Shown here: positions 1 to 9,585 of the stretch, piece after piece
How positions within the stretch are numbered: the stretch's first letter is position 1
Layout: every line of letters starts with the position of its first letter
NCBI GenBank assembly: GCA_020630795.1
Contig: JAHDIK010000006.1
Span: 185,521-249,520 of the forward strand
Direction: 5' to 3'
Length of the DNA stretch: 64,000 bases
Source: Colwellia sp.
GTDB lineage: Bacteria > Pseudomonadota > Gammaproteobacteria > Enterobacterales > Alteromonadaceae
The notes under the pieces: generated by a model
Database searches by the model: none
What the model saw: only the letters and a program-made list of their open reading frames with translations
Told to the model about the DNA's origin: nothing
Translations under genes and position numbers: made by a program

Positions 1-324
1 ATTATTCGAGAGATAGGTGAACTATTGATGACTATTCCGGGTGAAATTATGATTTCTGGCCATACTGATAATCAAGGTATTAGCTCTGAGCTTTTTTCAT
101 CAAACTGGGATTTATCAAGTAAACGTGCTGTGGCAATTGGCCATGAAATCATTAAGGTGAAAAACTTTGATCAAAGTCGTTTGGTGGTAGCAGGCCATGC
201 TGATGCTAAACCACTTGTACCAAACACTAATGCATTGAATAGACGTAAAAACCGTCGTGTTGAAATTTCAATTAATCAAGGTAAGCCTCAGGAAACTGAG
301 CCAGTATCAATTAGAAAAGAGTAG
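1..324 (+). CDS. Flagellar motor stator protein MotB/PomB, C-terminal fragment (5' end outside window)
   Basis: The reading frame is open from base 1 and stops at 322-324, so only the last 107 codons are present. They encode most of an OmpA-like peptidoglycan-binding domain, with the ISGHTDNQ motif, a SSNWDLSSKRA segment and the closing NRRKNRRVEI. MotB/PomB anchors the ion-driven stator to the cell wall. The NWDLSSKRA spacing and the thiI gene just downstream fit the pomA-pomB-thiI order known from vibrios and relatives, which suggests the Na+-type PomB. The ion specificity cannot be read here because the transmembrane part lies outside the window. A generic OmpA-family protein is the main alternative. 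Confidence 0.8.
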   Translation: MIREIGELLMTIPGEIMISGHTDNQGISSELFSSNWDLSSKRAVAIGHEIIKVKNFDQSRLVVAGHADAKPLVPNTNALNRRKNRRVEISINQGKPQETEPVSIRKE

Positions 325-350
325 ATAGGTACGCTACGCGTTTTAATGAA

Positions 351-378
351 AGGGGCTGTTAATTACAGCCCCTTTTTT
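351..378 (+). terminator. Rho-independent terminator after the motB-like gene
   Basis: A 9-bp perfect stem (AGGGGCTGT paired with ACAGCCCCT, loop TAATT) is followed by a run of T residues, 27 bases after the stop codon. Confidence 0.9.
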
Positions 379-548
379 ATGCGTTGAAGAATATGTTGGA
401 TAAATAACACGTTAGCCAGCCAAATAACCTTGTGTTTACGCCTTTTGCTTTTATATATAGCACACTTAACTTTTTTGGGTATACCCTGCTAAATCGTGTA
501 TAATTCGCGCCATTATTTTTCGGGTATATTTTCTAGGTAAAAGAGTTA

Positions 549-2003
549 ATGAAATTTATTGTAAAGCTACAGTCTGAAATTACGATCAAGAGTAAGCCTG
601 TTCGTAAGCGTTTTACTAAAATATTAGAATCTAATGTTAAAAACGTTCTACGTCGTGTTGATGAGAAAATCACAACTCGCATGAACTGGGACAACATTGA
701 AGTTAACTCGTCTAACGACTCTCCTGAAAACCGTGAAGCAGTAATTGAAACACTTAAGAGCATTCCTGGCATACCAATGTTTTTGGAAGTTCAGCAAACT
801 GACTTTACCGATCTGCATAGCATTTTTGAAAAAACGTTGGCAGTTCACGCTAAAAATATCGAAAACAAAACATTTTGCGTACGTGTAAAACGTTCTGGTA
901 ATCACGATTTTAACTCTATTAAAGTAGAGCAATATGTAGGTGGTGGTTTAAATCAAAGTGTAGAAAGTGCAAAAGTTAAACTTAGCAAGCCAGAAGTTAC
1001 GATTCATTTAGAAATTAAAAATGACAAACTTTTCATCATAACCGAGCGCCATAAAGGGTTAGGTGGATTTCCTATCGCTACTCAAGAAGACGTTTTATCT
1101 TTAATGTCTGGTGGTTTCGACTCTGCTGTATCTAGCTTTCAAATGATCAAAAAGGGCGCACGTACTCATTACTGCTTCTTTAATTTAGGTGGCTCTGCAC
1201 ACGAAATTGGCGTTAAACAAGTTAGTTATTACTTATGGAACAAGTTTGGTGCGTCTCATCGCGTTAAGTTCTTTGCTGTAGATTTTGAGCCTGTTGTCGC
1301 TGAAATTTTAGAGAAAGTTGAAAATGGCCAAATGGGCGTTGTACTCAAGCGTATGATGATGCGAGCAGCCGCTAAAATTGCTGAAAAAGGTAAAATTCAA
1401 GCGCTTGTTACCGGTGAAGCATTAGGGCAAGTGTCCAGCCAAACGTTAACTAACCTCAACGTTATCGATCGCGTAACAGACACATTAATTTTACGTCCAC
1501 TAACAGCGTACGATAAGCAAGATATTATCGATATAGCACGTGAAATAGGCACTGAAGACTTCTCTAAAACTATCCCTGAGTATTGTGGTGTTATTTCAAA
1601 TAAACCGACAGTAAAAGCTGTTTTATCTAAAATTGAGAAAGAAGAGGGCAATTTTGATTTAGGTATTTTAGATAAAGTTGTTGAAGAAACACGAGTGTAC
1701 GATATTCGTGATATAGCGACAGAAGCCGAAGCTGAAATTAAAGCGGTAGATATGGTGGATGAAATCAATGAAAAAGACGTTGTTATTGATATTCGAAGCC
1801 CTGAAGAAGAAGAAGCTAATCCGCTAGAAATTGATGATATTGAAGTGATTCATATTCCATTTTATAAGCTTGCTTCGAAATTTGGTGATTTAGACAAAAA
1901 CACAGAGTTTTTATTGTATTGTGACCAAGGAGTTATGAGTAAACTTCAAGCCTTGTATTTACTTGATAACGGATTTACTAACGTAAAAGTTTATCGCCCG
2001 TAA
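549..2003 (+). CDS. thiI: tRNA sulfurtransferase ThiI (4-thiouridine and thiamine-thiazole synthesis)
   Basis: 484 residues, close to E. coli ThiI (482). An N-terminal ferredoxin-like/THUMP region is followed by the PP-loop ATPase motif SGGFDS starting at residue 187 and a C-terminal rhodanese domain. Cys346 (EYCGVIS) and Cys458 (YCDQGVMSK) align with the E. coli Cys344/Cys456 pair that carries the persulfide, so this is the long, rhodanese-containing form. It transfers sulfur from IscS to U8 of tRNA and to ThiS. A TATAAT-like hexamer at about 498-503 lies upstream, and the ATG is preceded by a weak GTAAAAGAG ribosome site. It is transcribed separately from the motB-like gene because of the terminator at 351-378. 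Confidence 0.97.
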   Translation: MKFIVKLQSEITIKSKPVRKRFTKILESNVKNVLRRVDEKITTRMNWDNIEVNSSNDSPENREAVIETLKSIPGIPMFLEVQQTDFTDLHSIFEKTLAVHAKNIENKTFCVRVKRSGNHDFNSIKVEQYVGGGLNQSVESAKVKLSKPEVTIHLEIKNDKLFIITERHKGLGGFPIATQEDVLSLMSGGFDSAVSSFQMIKKGARTHYCFFNLGGSAHEIGVKQVSYYLWNKFGASHRVKFFAVDFEPVVAEILEKVENGQMGVVLKRMMMRAAAKIAEKGKIQALVTGEALGQVSSQTLTNLNVIDRVTDTLILRPLTAYDKQDIIDIAREIGTEDFSKTIPEYCGVISNKPTVKAVLSKIEKEEGNFDLGILDKVVEETRVYDIRDIATEAEAEIKAVDMVDEINEKDVVIDIRSPEEEEANPLEIDDIEVIHIPFYKLASKFGDLDKNTEFLLYCDQGVMSKLQALYLLDNGFTNVKVYRP

Positions 2004-2060
2004 TTTGTTGTACGTACATGTAACTACTAATTAATAATTGGTAAAGTGAAGTATATTTAA

Positions 2061-3038
2061 TTACCGAGTGGTCTTGGGGTGTAATGCTAAAACGCCTTGA
2101 TACAGCTCGGTATTTTTTTGCGTGTTAATACCTAATGCTTGCCCTTGGTGATGGATATAGCCATTTATGTATTCAATTTCTGTCATGCGATTTTCGAGTA
2201 CATCACATCGCATCGAAGAGCTATTTTTTGCCGTTTTTTTCGCAACACCAATCACTGTGTTTTTTAAGGTTTCTTGATTAAGTGCTAAACCACTAGCCGC
2301 TGATACTTCTACTATTTCTGATAGTAATAAATCAATGGTATTGTTGAATGTAATATCTGTAATTTTACCATTTTCAACATTAAACAACGCAGTTAACGGG
2401 TTAATCACACAGTTAATTGCAAGTTTGGTCCATTGTTTTTCTAATAACGTGTTGCACCAGCTTAAGGTTGGTAGTGCTTGGTTAAATAACGACGTAGTGT
2501 GGTTTATTAAGGTTTGAGGTGGACTGCCCAGCTGAACACCTAAGTCTGAAACTCCTACGCCCGTATGTGTAATTTTATTGTTAGCTGTTTTTAAACACCC
2601 GTGTGTGGTTAGCAAGTTCAAAATGTTGTGGTTTGCTAAGGCTTTTGAATATTGAGTATTCATAGCTCCTAAACCATTGTGCGACGTTATTATCAGTGTG
2701 TTTGGCGTTATAAGCGTAAATACTTCGTTAATAGCATCGTTAAGCTGGTAGCTTTTTACACATATTAAAATAATATCAAACGTGGCAGAGCATGGTTTGC
2801 TTAAACTTTCGTGTTGAGCGTTAAATTCGAAGCTTTGCGTAGGTATTACGCTGGTTTGTTGTTGCAAGTTAGTAAAATGAATTTCAGAAGGAACTTTGCG
2901 TCGAGAGCTCGATTGAAATAGATGAGTATTGGTATGTGAACGAGTATTTAAGTATAGGTGACTGTACCAAAGTAAGCCTATTGCCCCTGCACCAACAATG
3001 AGTATGTTGGTTTTATTCAACAGCCCACTGTCGTTCAT
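2061..3038 (-). CDS. panE: 2-dehydropantoate 2-reductase (ketopantoate reductase)
   Basis: 325 residues. The N-terminus carries the NAD(P)-binding signature VGAGAIG (about residues 15-21), and the C-terminal helical domain has the conserved KLAINCVINPLTAL block with the catalytic-type Lys and Asn. It reduces ketopantoate to pantoate with NADPH in pantothenate/CoA synthesis. The gene starts 4 bp inside the stop of the upstream VanZ-like gene (ATGA overlap), so the two are probably co-transcribed. Length is slightly above the usual 300. Other ApbA/PanE-family oxidoreductases are possible, but PanE is the best call. Confidence 0.88.
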   Translation of the reverse strand: MNDSGLLNKTNILIVGAGAIGLLWYSHLYLNTRSHTNTHLFQSSSRRKVPSEIHFTNLQQQTSVIPTQSFEFNAQHESLSKPCSATFDIILICVKSYQLNDAINEVFTLITPNTLIITSHNGLGAMNTQYSKALANHNILNLLTTHGCLKTANNKITHTGVGVSDLGVQLGSPPQTLINHTTSLFNQALPTLSWCNTLLEKQWTKLAINCVINPLTALFNVENGKITDITFNNTIDLLLSEIVEVSAASGLALNQETLKNTVIGVAKKTAKNSSSMRCDVLENRMTEIEYINGYIHHQGQALGINTQKNTELYQGVLALHPKTTR

Positions 3039-3388
3039 ATAGTTTGCTTTCTACCGTAAACGACTACTGCCCATTTTATTAACACGAATGCTATTATGCC
3101 TACTGCATCGGCAACAAAATCCCTAAACTCACCATTTCGAAACCCTAAATAATGCTGACCAACTTCCGTTAATGCGGAATAGAAAATCAACGCTATCGCT
3201 AAGTTTAATAACGGAAGCTTAACTAAACTACTTAGTACCCATGTTAAACAAAAAAATCCGATAAAGTGCCCAATACTGTCAATTTTAGTGAGCTGAAAAA
3301 CTAACTCTCTCACATCGTCAGAGATAAAAATCATAGAAGATGTGAATGCAATCAAAAGAAAGAAAAAAAGGTGATGCAGGTTTCTCAT
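3035..3388 (-). CDS. VanZ-like integral membrane protein
   Basis: 117 residues from the first ATG (3388). The frame is open back to a TTG at 3460, but that extension looks unlike a membrane protein. Three to four hydrophobic segments are visible, with a conserved DSIGHFIGFFCLTW block and SALTEVGQHYLGFRNGEFRDFVADAVG, typical of the VanZ-like family (polar D, E and R residues placed between helices). Function is unknown beyond membrane location; VanZ itself gives low-level teicoplanin resistance, and most family members are uncharacterised. It overlaps panE by 4 bp. Confidence 0.75.
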   Translation of the reverse strand: MRNLHHLFFFLLIAFTSSMIFISDDVRELVFQLTKIDSIGHFIGFFCLTWVLSSLVKLPLLNLAIALIFYSALTEVGQHYLGFRNGEFRDFVADAVGIIAFVLIKWAVVVYGRKQTI

Positions 3389-3584
3389 AAAGTTAATAAA
3401 AATATGTGGAAATAGAGATGCTAAATCATAGCACGAGCCAATAGCGTTACTCCATCGCAATTAGTAGTGGCTTAGAGCAAATAACGCATAAATTTTTTGA
3501 GTTGGCATAATTACCTTATTGGTAATCAAGAGTGACGCTGGTATTATTTGATTATTGGAAAACATTTTTTAAAAGAGATTAATT

Positions 3585-4067
3585 ATGCCATCAATGGATA
3601 TCGTGTCAGAAATCGACATGGAAGAAGTACGTAACGCAACTGATAATACCGCGAGAGAATTAGACACTCGTTTTGATTTTAGAGGTGCAAATGCAAGCGT
3701 TGAATGGAAAAAACCAACGGTAGTGCTAAAAGCAGAAGCGGATTTTCAGTTAACACAACTTGTTACTATGTTGAGAGGGCAATTGGCTAAGCGTAGTATT
3801 GACGCCAAAGCGTTAACCTTATCTAAAGTAGAGCATTCGGGTAAAACTTTCACGCAAACGGTTACTTTTCAAGAAGGTATTGAACAGCCGGTTGCTAAGA
3901 AAGTTGTAAAGCTTATTAAAGACAGTAAGTTGAAAGTGCAAGCGGCTATTCAAGGCGAACAAGTACGTGTTACCGGTAAAAAACGAGACGATCTGCAGTC
4001 AGTAATGAAACTTGTGAGAGAAGCTGAATTAGAGCAGTCTTTTCAATTTAATAACTTTAGAGACTAG
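3585..4067 (+). CDS. yajQ: YajQ family nucleotide-binding protein (possible cyclic di-GMP effector)
   Basis: 160 residues, full length for YajQ/UPF0234. The N-terminus [18 protein letters not shown] and the [14 protein letters not shown] motif are diagnostic. Two ferredoxin-like halves are expected in the fold. Homologues bind nucleotides, and the Xanthomonas member binds cyclic di-GMP and acts as a transcription co-regulator; that role is not visible from sequence here. A GAGATT stretch precedes the ATG. It is monocistronic, flanked by a divergent gene and followed by terminator-like hairpins. Confidence 0.93.
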   Translation: MPSMDIVSEIDMEEVRNATDNTARELDTRFDFRGANASVEWKKPTVVLKAEADFQLTQLVTMLRGQLAKRSIDAKALTLSKVEHSGKTFTQTVTFQEGIEQPVAKKVVKLIKDSKLKVQAAIQGEQVRVTGKKRDDLQSVMKLVREAELEQSFQFNNFRD

Positions 4068-4149
4068 TTTTAACGTTTACCGCTGAATTAAGTGCGTTTA
4101 ATTTTGCGTGCTAACTAGCGGTTTCTTTACAGTTAACTGCTTTATTTTT

Positions 4150-4187
4150 ATGCACAACGTAACTCGAATTGCGTTGTGCATTTTATT
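4150..4187 (+). terminator. Probable Rho-independent terminator after yajQ
   Basis: A 10-bp perfect stem, ATGCACAACG (4150-4159) with CGTTGTGCAT (4172-4181), is followed by TTTATTT. A second weaker hairpin (GCCTGAA/TTTAGGC, 4189-4211) with six T residues follows directly. The rest of the 357-base gap to the transporter gene (4212-4424) is AT-rich with nothing else recognised. Confidence 0.75.
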
Positions 4188-4424
4188 TGCCTGAATATTA
4201 ACTTTAGGCTTTTTTCTTTGATCATAACGCGTTTTTTAAAGCAACTTACTCCATATCTATCAGTATCTTACTTATTCTGTAAACCTAGTTTAGTATGAAA
4301 ATCTTTACGATTAAAATTGTCTGAAATTTGTCATTTGAACGGAATTTTTAAATTAACACTGTTGTTTTGAAGATACTTTAAGTAAATTACTTCGATATGA
4401 TACTAATAAAAAAGATAAACGTTC

Positions 4425-5774
4425 ATGGCAGGTTCTAGAGGCGGCTTTAGCTCGCGACTCGGTTTTATAATGGCTGCAGCAGGTTCTGCTGTGGGCTTAG
4501 GAAATATCTGGGGATTCCCGACACAAACGGCGAGCAATGGTGGTGCTGCGTTTGTATTCATGTATTTAATACTCGCATTTTGTTTGGCATATCCTGCCTT
4601 TATGGCTGAGATTTTAATTGGTAGATTTGGACAAGCAAATGCGGTTACTTCTCTTCAGAAAATGTCTCGCACTGTATTTCAAAAACGTTTTGCATTTGTT
4701 GTAGGTTTTGGCGGTATTATTTGTGCAGCGTTAATTTTAAGTTTTTACGGAATAGTCGCTGGTTGGATGATGGCTCATACTATCGAGCCAATAGCTAAGT
4801 TAGTGGGCAGCGATGCCACAGCAAACTGGCTTGTGTCTTTCTCATTTGTTCGTAATCTTGTTTTTACTGCATTATTTGTTGGGTTGACAATATTCATTAT
4901 TTCTCGTGGTGTAGAAGAGGGCATTGAAAAGTGGTCGAAGCGCTTAATGCCTATGATGCTAACGTTATTAGTGTTGTTAATCGGCTATGTAATGACCTTA
5001 GAGGGTGCAAGTGAAGGGTTAAATGCTTATTTAAACCCAGACTTTTCTCGAGTATTAGAGCCAAGTTTACTATTAAGTGCATTGGGACAAGCGTTTTTCT
5101 CATTATCACTTGGTACAAGTGTTATGGTGATTTATGGCTCTTATATTTCAAAGAAAGAAAATATGGTGACGTTAGGAGCACAGGTTACGCTTATTGATGT
5201 GTCTATCGCATTTTTAGCGGGCTTACTGATTATTCCTGCAATGTATGTAGCGCAGGCGCAAGGCGTACAGATTTTTGCGGCTGACGGTAGCTTATTATCT
5301 GAAGACACTTTGGTATTCACTGTATTGCCAAGCTTATTCACAAGTATGGGCAGTGTAGGCGCGTTCATTGCTATTGGCTTTTTTGCGCTAATGTCTATCG
5401 CTGCACTTACTTCATCTATCTCTATGCTTGAAGGCCCTGTGTCGTATGTAGTTGAGCGTCATAATGTTGAACGTAAAAAAGCGTCGACTTACATTGGTAT
5501 TGGTATTTTCTTCCTAAGCGTTTTAATTATGGCTAATTTCTCTACCTTGTTTGGTTTAGTTATTACTATCTCCACTAAGTATGGACAGCCGATTGTAGCC
5601 ATGTTGTGTTGTGTTTTTGTTGGATGGATTTGGCAGAGAAACTCTTTACTACAAGAGTTAAAAGAAGGGCATCAGCTTGTAGAAGAGGGGATTTTCTGGA
5701 AAATTTGGCCTATTTACACCAAGGTAGTTTGCCCTGCGGCAATTGGTATGGTGTTTTTACATTCGCTAAGTTAA
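4425..5774 (+). CDS. Sodium-dependent transporter, neurotransmitter:sodium symporter (NSS/SNF) family
   Basis: 449 residues with 11 to 12 hydrophobic segments. The N-terminal helix holds the NSS signature AAAGSAVGLGNIWGFP (residues about 17-32), whose unwound Gly/Asn region binds Na+ and substrate in LeuT-like proteins, and a GGAAFVFMYL helix 2. It imports a small amino acid or related solute using the Na+ gradient; the substrate is not predictable. The ATG follows AAAGATAAACGTTC, a weak ribosome site, but the protein begins in the usual family position (GSRGGFSSRLGF). Confidence 0.92.
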   Translation: MAGSRGGFSSRLGFIMAAAGSAVGLGNIWGFPTQTASNGGAAFVFMYLILAFCLAYPAFMAEILIGRFGQANAVTSLQKMSRTVFQKRFAFVVGFGGIICAALILSFYGIVAGWMMAHTIEPIAKLVGSDATANWLVSFSFVRNLVFTALFVGLTIFIISRGVEEGIEKWSKRLMPMMLTLLVLLIGYVMTLEGASEGLNAYLNPDFSRVLEPSLLLSALGQAFFSLSLGTSVMVIYGSYISKKENMVTLGAQVTLIDVSIAFLAGLLIIPAMYVAQAQGVQIFAADGSLLSEDTLVFTVLPSLFTSMGSVGAFIAIGFFALMSIAALTSSISMLEGPVSYVVERHNVERKKASTYIGIGIFFLSVLIMANFSTLFGLVITISTKYGQPIVAMLCCVFVGWIWQRNSLLQELKEGHQLVEEGIFWKIWPIYTKVVCPAAIGMVFLHSLS

Positions 5775-5793
5775 TGAGCAAATTTTTGATATT

Positions 5794-5824
5794 AAAAAAG
5801 GTAGTGAATTCACTACCTTTTTTT
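5794..5824. terminator. Bidirectional terminator between the NSS transporter and thioredoxin genes
   Basis: A perfect palindrome, GTAGTGAATTCACTAC, flanked by AAAAAAG and CTTTTTTT. T-tracts appear on both strands, so it can stop the transporter transcript (+) and the convergent thioredoxin transcript (-). Confidence 0.9.
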
Positions 5825-5877
5825 GTGTCAGGAGTTAATTTTCAACGCCTGATAATACTGTTGGTTAATTGATTAAA

Positions 5878-6189
5878 TTAAGCAACAAACTCTTTTAATT
5901 GAGTTAATGATAAAGCGCCAACTTTAGTTGCTGCTAACTCACCATCTTTGAATAAAAGTAAAGTAGGGATACCACGGATACCAAACTTAGTCATTAATTC
6001 TTGAGCGTTATCAGCATCAACTTTAACAATTTTAAGGTCATCTTTTTCAGTAGAAAGCTGATCTAAAAGAGGAGCGATCATTTTACAAGGACCACACCAT
6101 TCTGCGAAAAAGTCTACTAAAACAGCACCTTGGTGTGCGTTAACTTCTTGTTCAAAATCTTCAGCGTTGATTACTCTTACGTTACTCAT
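5878..6189 (-). CDS. Thioredoxin
   Basis: 103 residues with the classical active site WCGPCK (Trp31, Cys32, Cys35) and the cis-Pro loop GIRGIPTLLLFKDG. It is a cytoplasmic disulfide reductase. The sequence is TrxA-like but slightly short (E. coli TrxA is 109), so it may be a second thioredoxin rather than the rho-linked main copy. AGAGAAGTAC precedes the ATG as a ribosome site. It is divergent from the LysR-family gene, with 113 bp between the start codons. Confidence 0.93.
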   Translation of the reverse strand: MSNVRVINAEDFEQEVNAHQGAVLVDFFAEWCGPCKMIAPLLDQLSTEKDDLKIVKVDADNAQELMTKFGIRGIPTLLLFKDGELAATKVGALSLTQLKEFVA

Positions 6190-6302
6190 TGTACTTCTCT
6201 TTTTAAATATGGTTATTTGAGAGCGCAGTGTATCGGGTTTGCTTTTTATTGTATAGATAGGTTTAATAGGATTTATTGTTCTATTTATGAGACAAAAGAA
6301 AA

Positions 6303-7181
6303 ATGCTTAACCTAGATGACCTTATTTTGTTTTCTACGATTATTGATTCTGGATCTTTAACTCAAGCGTCAAAAAAAATGGGAGTGCCAAAATCAAAACT
6401 GAGTCGACGTTTGGCTAATCTTGAGGCTGAGTTGGGTTATCAATTACTGGTGAGAACAACAAGAAAGCAGGAGCTGACTGAAAGTGGTATGTTGCTTTAT
6501 CGCTCGTGTAAACCGCATTTAGAGGCTTTAAGTAACGTTGAAAATGATCTCCATGAATTAAATACCACCCCTAAAGGTACGTTGAATATTCTCTTACCAA
6601 TAGAGTTTTTTAATCAGGTAATTAGTACTATTGTTACTAACTACGCGAAGCAATATCCCGATGTTATTGTTCAATGTAGTCATTACTCTTCGGAGCTACC
6701 TGAAGAGAATTATCATTACGACCTTATTTTTGTTTTGCATGAGAATGACTTAGCTAATACTACATGGGTAGGTAAGCAACTATTAAGTTTTCCGCAGTCT
6801 ATTTACGCAGGTGTTGATTATGATACTCAGCACCTTCAAGTACCCGAAGATCTTGAGAAGGAACACTGCATTACGTCTAACGTTAATGCGCAATGGTTAT
6901 TTCGAGATAAACGAAAAATTCAGCTGATTTCAGTTAAAGAAAAAATGGTGCTTTCAAGCCCACAAATGCGATTGGAAGCTACTTCACAACATCTTGGTGT
7001 TGCGAAATTGCCAGACTATTTATGTCAATCAAATGGACAACTATTGAATGTGAAACGCATTCAGTTAAGTAAAGATCCAGTCGCATTAAAGTTAACTGTG
7101 TTATATCAGAGCAGAAGTATTGCGTTTAAAACACGTAAGTTTTTAGAGTATTTTCAATCAAATATTGGTTGTTTAACATAA
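6303..7181 (+). CDS. LysR family transcriptional regulator
   Basis: 292 residues. An N-terminal winged helix-turn-helix (residues about 1-60, GSLTQASKKMGVPKSKLSRRLANLEAELG) is followed by a periplasmic-binding-protein-like effector domain. The second residues of the helix (SKLSRR) are of the LysR group that contains DsdC/LeuO-distant, LrhA-unlike sensors; the ligand cannot be predicted. Being divergent from the thioredoxin gene, it may act on that shared region, but no clear T-N11-A site was resolved by eye. Confidence 0.92.
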   Translation: MLNLDDLILFSTIIDSGSLTQASKKMGVPKSKLSRRLANLEAELGYQLLVRTTRKQELTESGMLLYRSCKPHLEALSNVENDLHELNTTPKGTLNILLPIEFFNQVISTIVTNYAKQYPDVIVQCSHYSSELPEENYHYDLIFVLHENDLANTTWVGKQLLSFPQSIYAGVDYDTQHLQVPEDLEKEHCITSNVNAQWLFRDKRKIQLISVKEKMVLSSPQMRLEATSQHLGVAKLPDYLCQSNGQLLNVKRIQLSKDPVALKLTVLYQSRSIAFKTRKFLEYFQSNIGCLT

Positions 7182-7227
7182 AGCATTTGCTGGACATAAA
7201 AAGGTAATTTATAGACTGGCGAGGTTT

Positions 7228-7935
7228 CTATATTTTAGGCCAGTTTATCTCCCAAGGGTTACCTTGCTCTGCGAGTGATGTTTTTAATGGTTGCGTTAGA
7301 AAGTGTTCGCCTGATGTTGGACTATGTAAGTATTGGTAACGCTTGTCTTTGTACATAAAGTCTAAACCGTAAGCATGTAAATACCCTCTATCAAACTTAG
7401 TATTGCTGGCGTTAGGGTAATAAATGTCATCCCCAATAATTGGTGCGCCAACACTGTTTAACGCGACTCTAATTTGATGGGTTTTACCCGAGTGTGGTTT
7501 AACAATAAACAACCGTAGTCCGTTACCTAATCCGTATGACATAAACTGCGTAATGGCAGGTTTTTTAGTTGTTCGTAAAAGCTTCCAAGCACTGCGACGA
7601 CTTTTGATCATGTCGCCTTTTATCATTCCTTGCTTTTTCTTGGGCTTTTTATCGCTTAGTGCGAGGTAGTATTTTTGAATAGTGTGAGTGTCAAATAAGG
7701 TTTGAAATTCACGCGCTGCATTTAAAGATTTGGCAAATATTACTAACCCAGACGTCATTTTGTCTAAACGATGCACAGGAAAAAGATTTTCACATGCTAA
7801 TGATGATTTAACGTGATTAAAGAATCCGTGCCCTAAATCGCCTTCATCATGAAAATTAGCACCAGCTGGTTTACCCACAATAATAAAGTCAGGTTGTTCA
7901 TCAACAATTACAAATGATGTGTTTGAATTGTTCAT
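7228..7935 (-). CDS. RluA family RNA pseudouridine synthase
   Basis: 235 residues. The catalytic motif HRLDKMTSGLVIFAK (Asp of HRLD is the nucleophile) lies near residue 55, followed by KYYLAL and the KTHQIRVAL motif of the family. There is no N-terminal S4 domain, as in RluA and in the small TIGR01621-type synthases of vibrios. It isomerises uridine to pseudouridine in rRNA or tRNA; the target base is unknown. The ATG overlaps the stop of the NhaC-family gene (TAATG), so the two are translationally coupled. Confidence 0.9.
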   Translation of the reverse strand: MNNSNTSFVIVDEQPDFIIVGKPAGANFHDEGDLGHGFFNHVKSSLACENLFPVHRLDKMTSGLVIFAKSLNAAREFQTLFDTHTIQKYYLALSDKKPKKKQGMIKGDMIKSRRSAWKLLRTTKKPAITQFMSYGLGNGLRLFIVKPHSGKTHQIRVALNSVGAPIIGDDIYYPNASNTKFDRGYLHAYGLDFMYKDKRYQYLHSPTSGEHFLTQPLKTSLAEQGNPWEINWPKI

Positions 7936-9293
7936 TAAGATAAGTTTAGTCCAATCAATACGTATACTACCAACGTGATAAACGCACCAAACAATGCATA
8001 AGGTAATTGTGTTTTAACGTGTTCAAAGTGGTCGCATCCGCTGGCTATAGAGGCGACTACAGTTGTGTCTGATATTGGAGATGCATGGTCGCCAAATATT
8101 CCACCACCTAAAACAGCAGCAACGAGAAACTCAACAGGTAGCCCACTTTGTTGTGCGATAGGCACTGCGATAGGCACCAATATAGCAAAGGTTCCCCATG
8201 ACGTACCCGTAGCGAATGCCATAATACCAGCAGCGATAAAGAGAATAGGCGCCATTAGAATAAGTGGTAACTCTACATTTAATAACTGACTAACATAAAC
8301 TCCTGTTCCCAGCGCTTTTATTGCGGTACCAAAGGCAAACGAAAGAATGAGTATAGCAACGGCAGGAAACATTTTTTTCATACCATTTATAGAAGTGCTT
8401 AGCACTTGTTTGGTGGTTAACAATTTATTGCCCAACACCAAAACAATGAGTAACAGTAAGGCAGTAACGATAGACCAAAATACAGAAAACGACCCCGAAC
8501 CTTTTCGAAAGTCACCATTACCAGTAATAAATAAAAGCGTTATGGTAAGTAGTAATAAGGTTAATAATGGAAACCAAACAATATAAGCAGGCGCTGTTTT
8601 TTCTATAGTGTTAGGCTCATTGTTAGTTATTGATTTAGCAAATTTAAGTGGGCCAAATAATTTTCCTGTATACGCTGTGTAATATGCCATAACAACCGCA
8701 ATAATCGCGTAAATATTATAGCCAATTGTACCAATGAGAATACCTACAGGATCGTCAAAACTGTAGCCATCTAAAAGCCCTAAAACATAAGCTCCCCAGC
8801 CATTGATTAAAAATAAAATACTAATTGGCGCACAAGTAGAGTCAATTAGGTATGCGAGCTTTGCTCGGCTTAAGCCGTGTTTGTCGAACAATTTTTGGCT
8901 TGCCATGCCCGCTGTAAACATACTGAGGTTAGTATCGGTAAAAATACTTGTGCCTATAACGGTTGGTAGTATTGCAGCATGACGTTGGTTTTTTACTAAA
9001 CGCAGCTTTGCCAAACTTTCAATAAACCCATTTACCGCACCTGACTGATTCATTAACGCGACTAAAGCCCCAATTAACAAACTAAAACTTACAATATAGG
9101 TGTTACCTAACGACGAAAAAACATTCACAATTCCCATGCCGCTGTCGATTACACCAGCGATTGGGTTTGCTTGGTTTATCATTAAATAACAAAGTACCAA
9201 TCCAGAAAACAGTGCAAATAATGCGTTTTTTCTCCACACGGCTATGATTATGGCTACAAGTGGAGGAAGTAGGCTTAGGGCACTGTCTTGCAT
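7935..9293 (-). CDS. NhaC-family Na+/H+ antiporter
   Basis: About 452 residues from the ATG at 9293. ATG 9305 (MLVSMQDS) and a TTG at 9368 are alternatives in the same frame, none with a convincing ribosome site. About 11 to 12 hydrophobic segments are visible. Family motifs include the GTSIFTDTNLSMF segment, DSTCAPIS, ATGTSWGTFAI and GGGIFGDHASPISDTTVVAS, the last being the hallmark of NhaC/MleN antiporters. It exchanges cytoplasmic Na+ (or an organic anion pair as in MleN) for H+. Pairing with a pseudouridine synthase has no obvious functional meaning. Confidence 0.9.
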   Translation of the reverse strand: MQDSALSLLPPLVAIIIAVWRKNALFALFSGLVLCYLMINQANPIAGVIDSGMGIVNVFSSLGNTYIVSFSLLIGALVALMNQSGAVNGFIESLAKLRLVKNQRHAAILPTVIGTSIFTDTNLSMFTAGMASQKLFDKHGLSRAKLAYLIDSTCAPISILFLINGWGAYVLGLLDGYSFDDPVGILIGTIGYNIYAIIAVVMAYYTAYTGKLFGPLKFAKSITNNEPNTIEKTAPAYIVWFPLLTLLLLTITLLFITGNGDFRKGSGSFSVFWSIVTALLLLIVLVLGNKLLTTKQVLSTSINGMKKMFPAVAILILSFAFGTAIKALGTGVYVSQLLNVELPLILMAPILFIAAGIMAFATGTSWGTFAILVPIAVPIAQQSGLPVEFLVAAVLGGGIFGDHASPISDTTVVASIASGCDHFEHVKTQLPYALFGAFITLVVYVLIGLNLS

Positions 9294-9585
9294 TGATACG
9301 AGCATAAATATTTGAACTATTATTGATTTAATTGTGGAGAACTTTACCGAAAGCCCCGCAAAATGCAATCTTGGTTATAATCTAAATCAATAAATTGTAA
9401 TTAAATATTTACTTAAGCTAACTATTTTGTAATAGGTTGGTATGATGTGCGGTCTTGATAGGTTGCTAACTTAATCTGATAAAGGAATAAGTTATGTGAT
9501 TAATTCATTGTTTCAGGATTGAAAATCAAAAATCTATCCTCAAATATGTTTCATTAACTCTTGCGTGCAACGCATAGGAATCATT

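Noticed and set aside
325..548. TPP or other riboswitch before thiI
   Set aside because: Only a terminator for the upstream gene and a sigma-70-like promoter are visible; no conserved THI-box sequence.
5606..5872. 88-codon + strand ORF over the end of the NSS transporter
   Set aside because: Runs inside the transporter gene in another frame and across the terminator; shadow.
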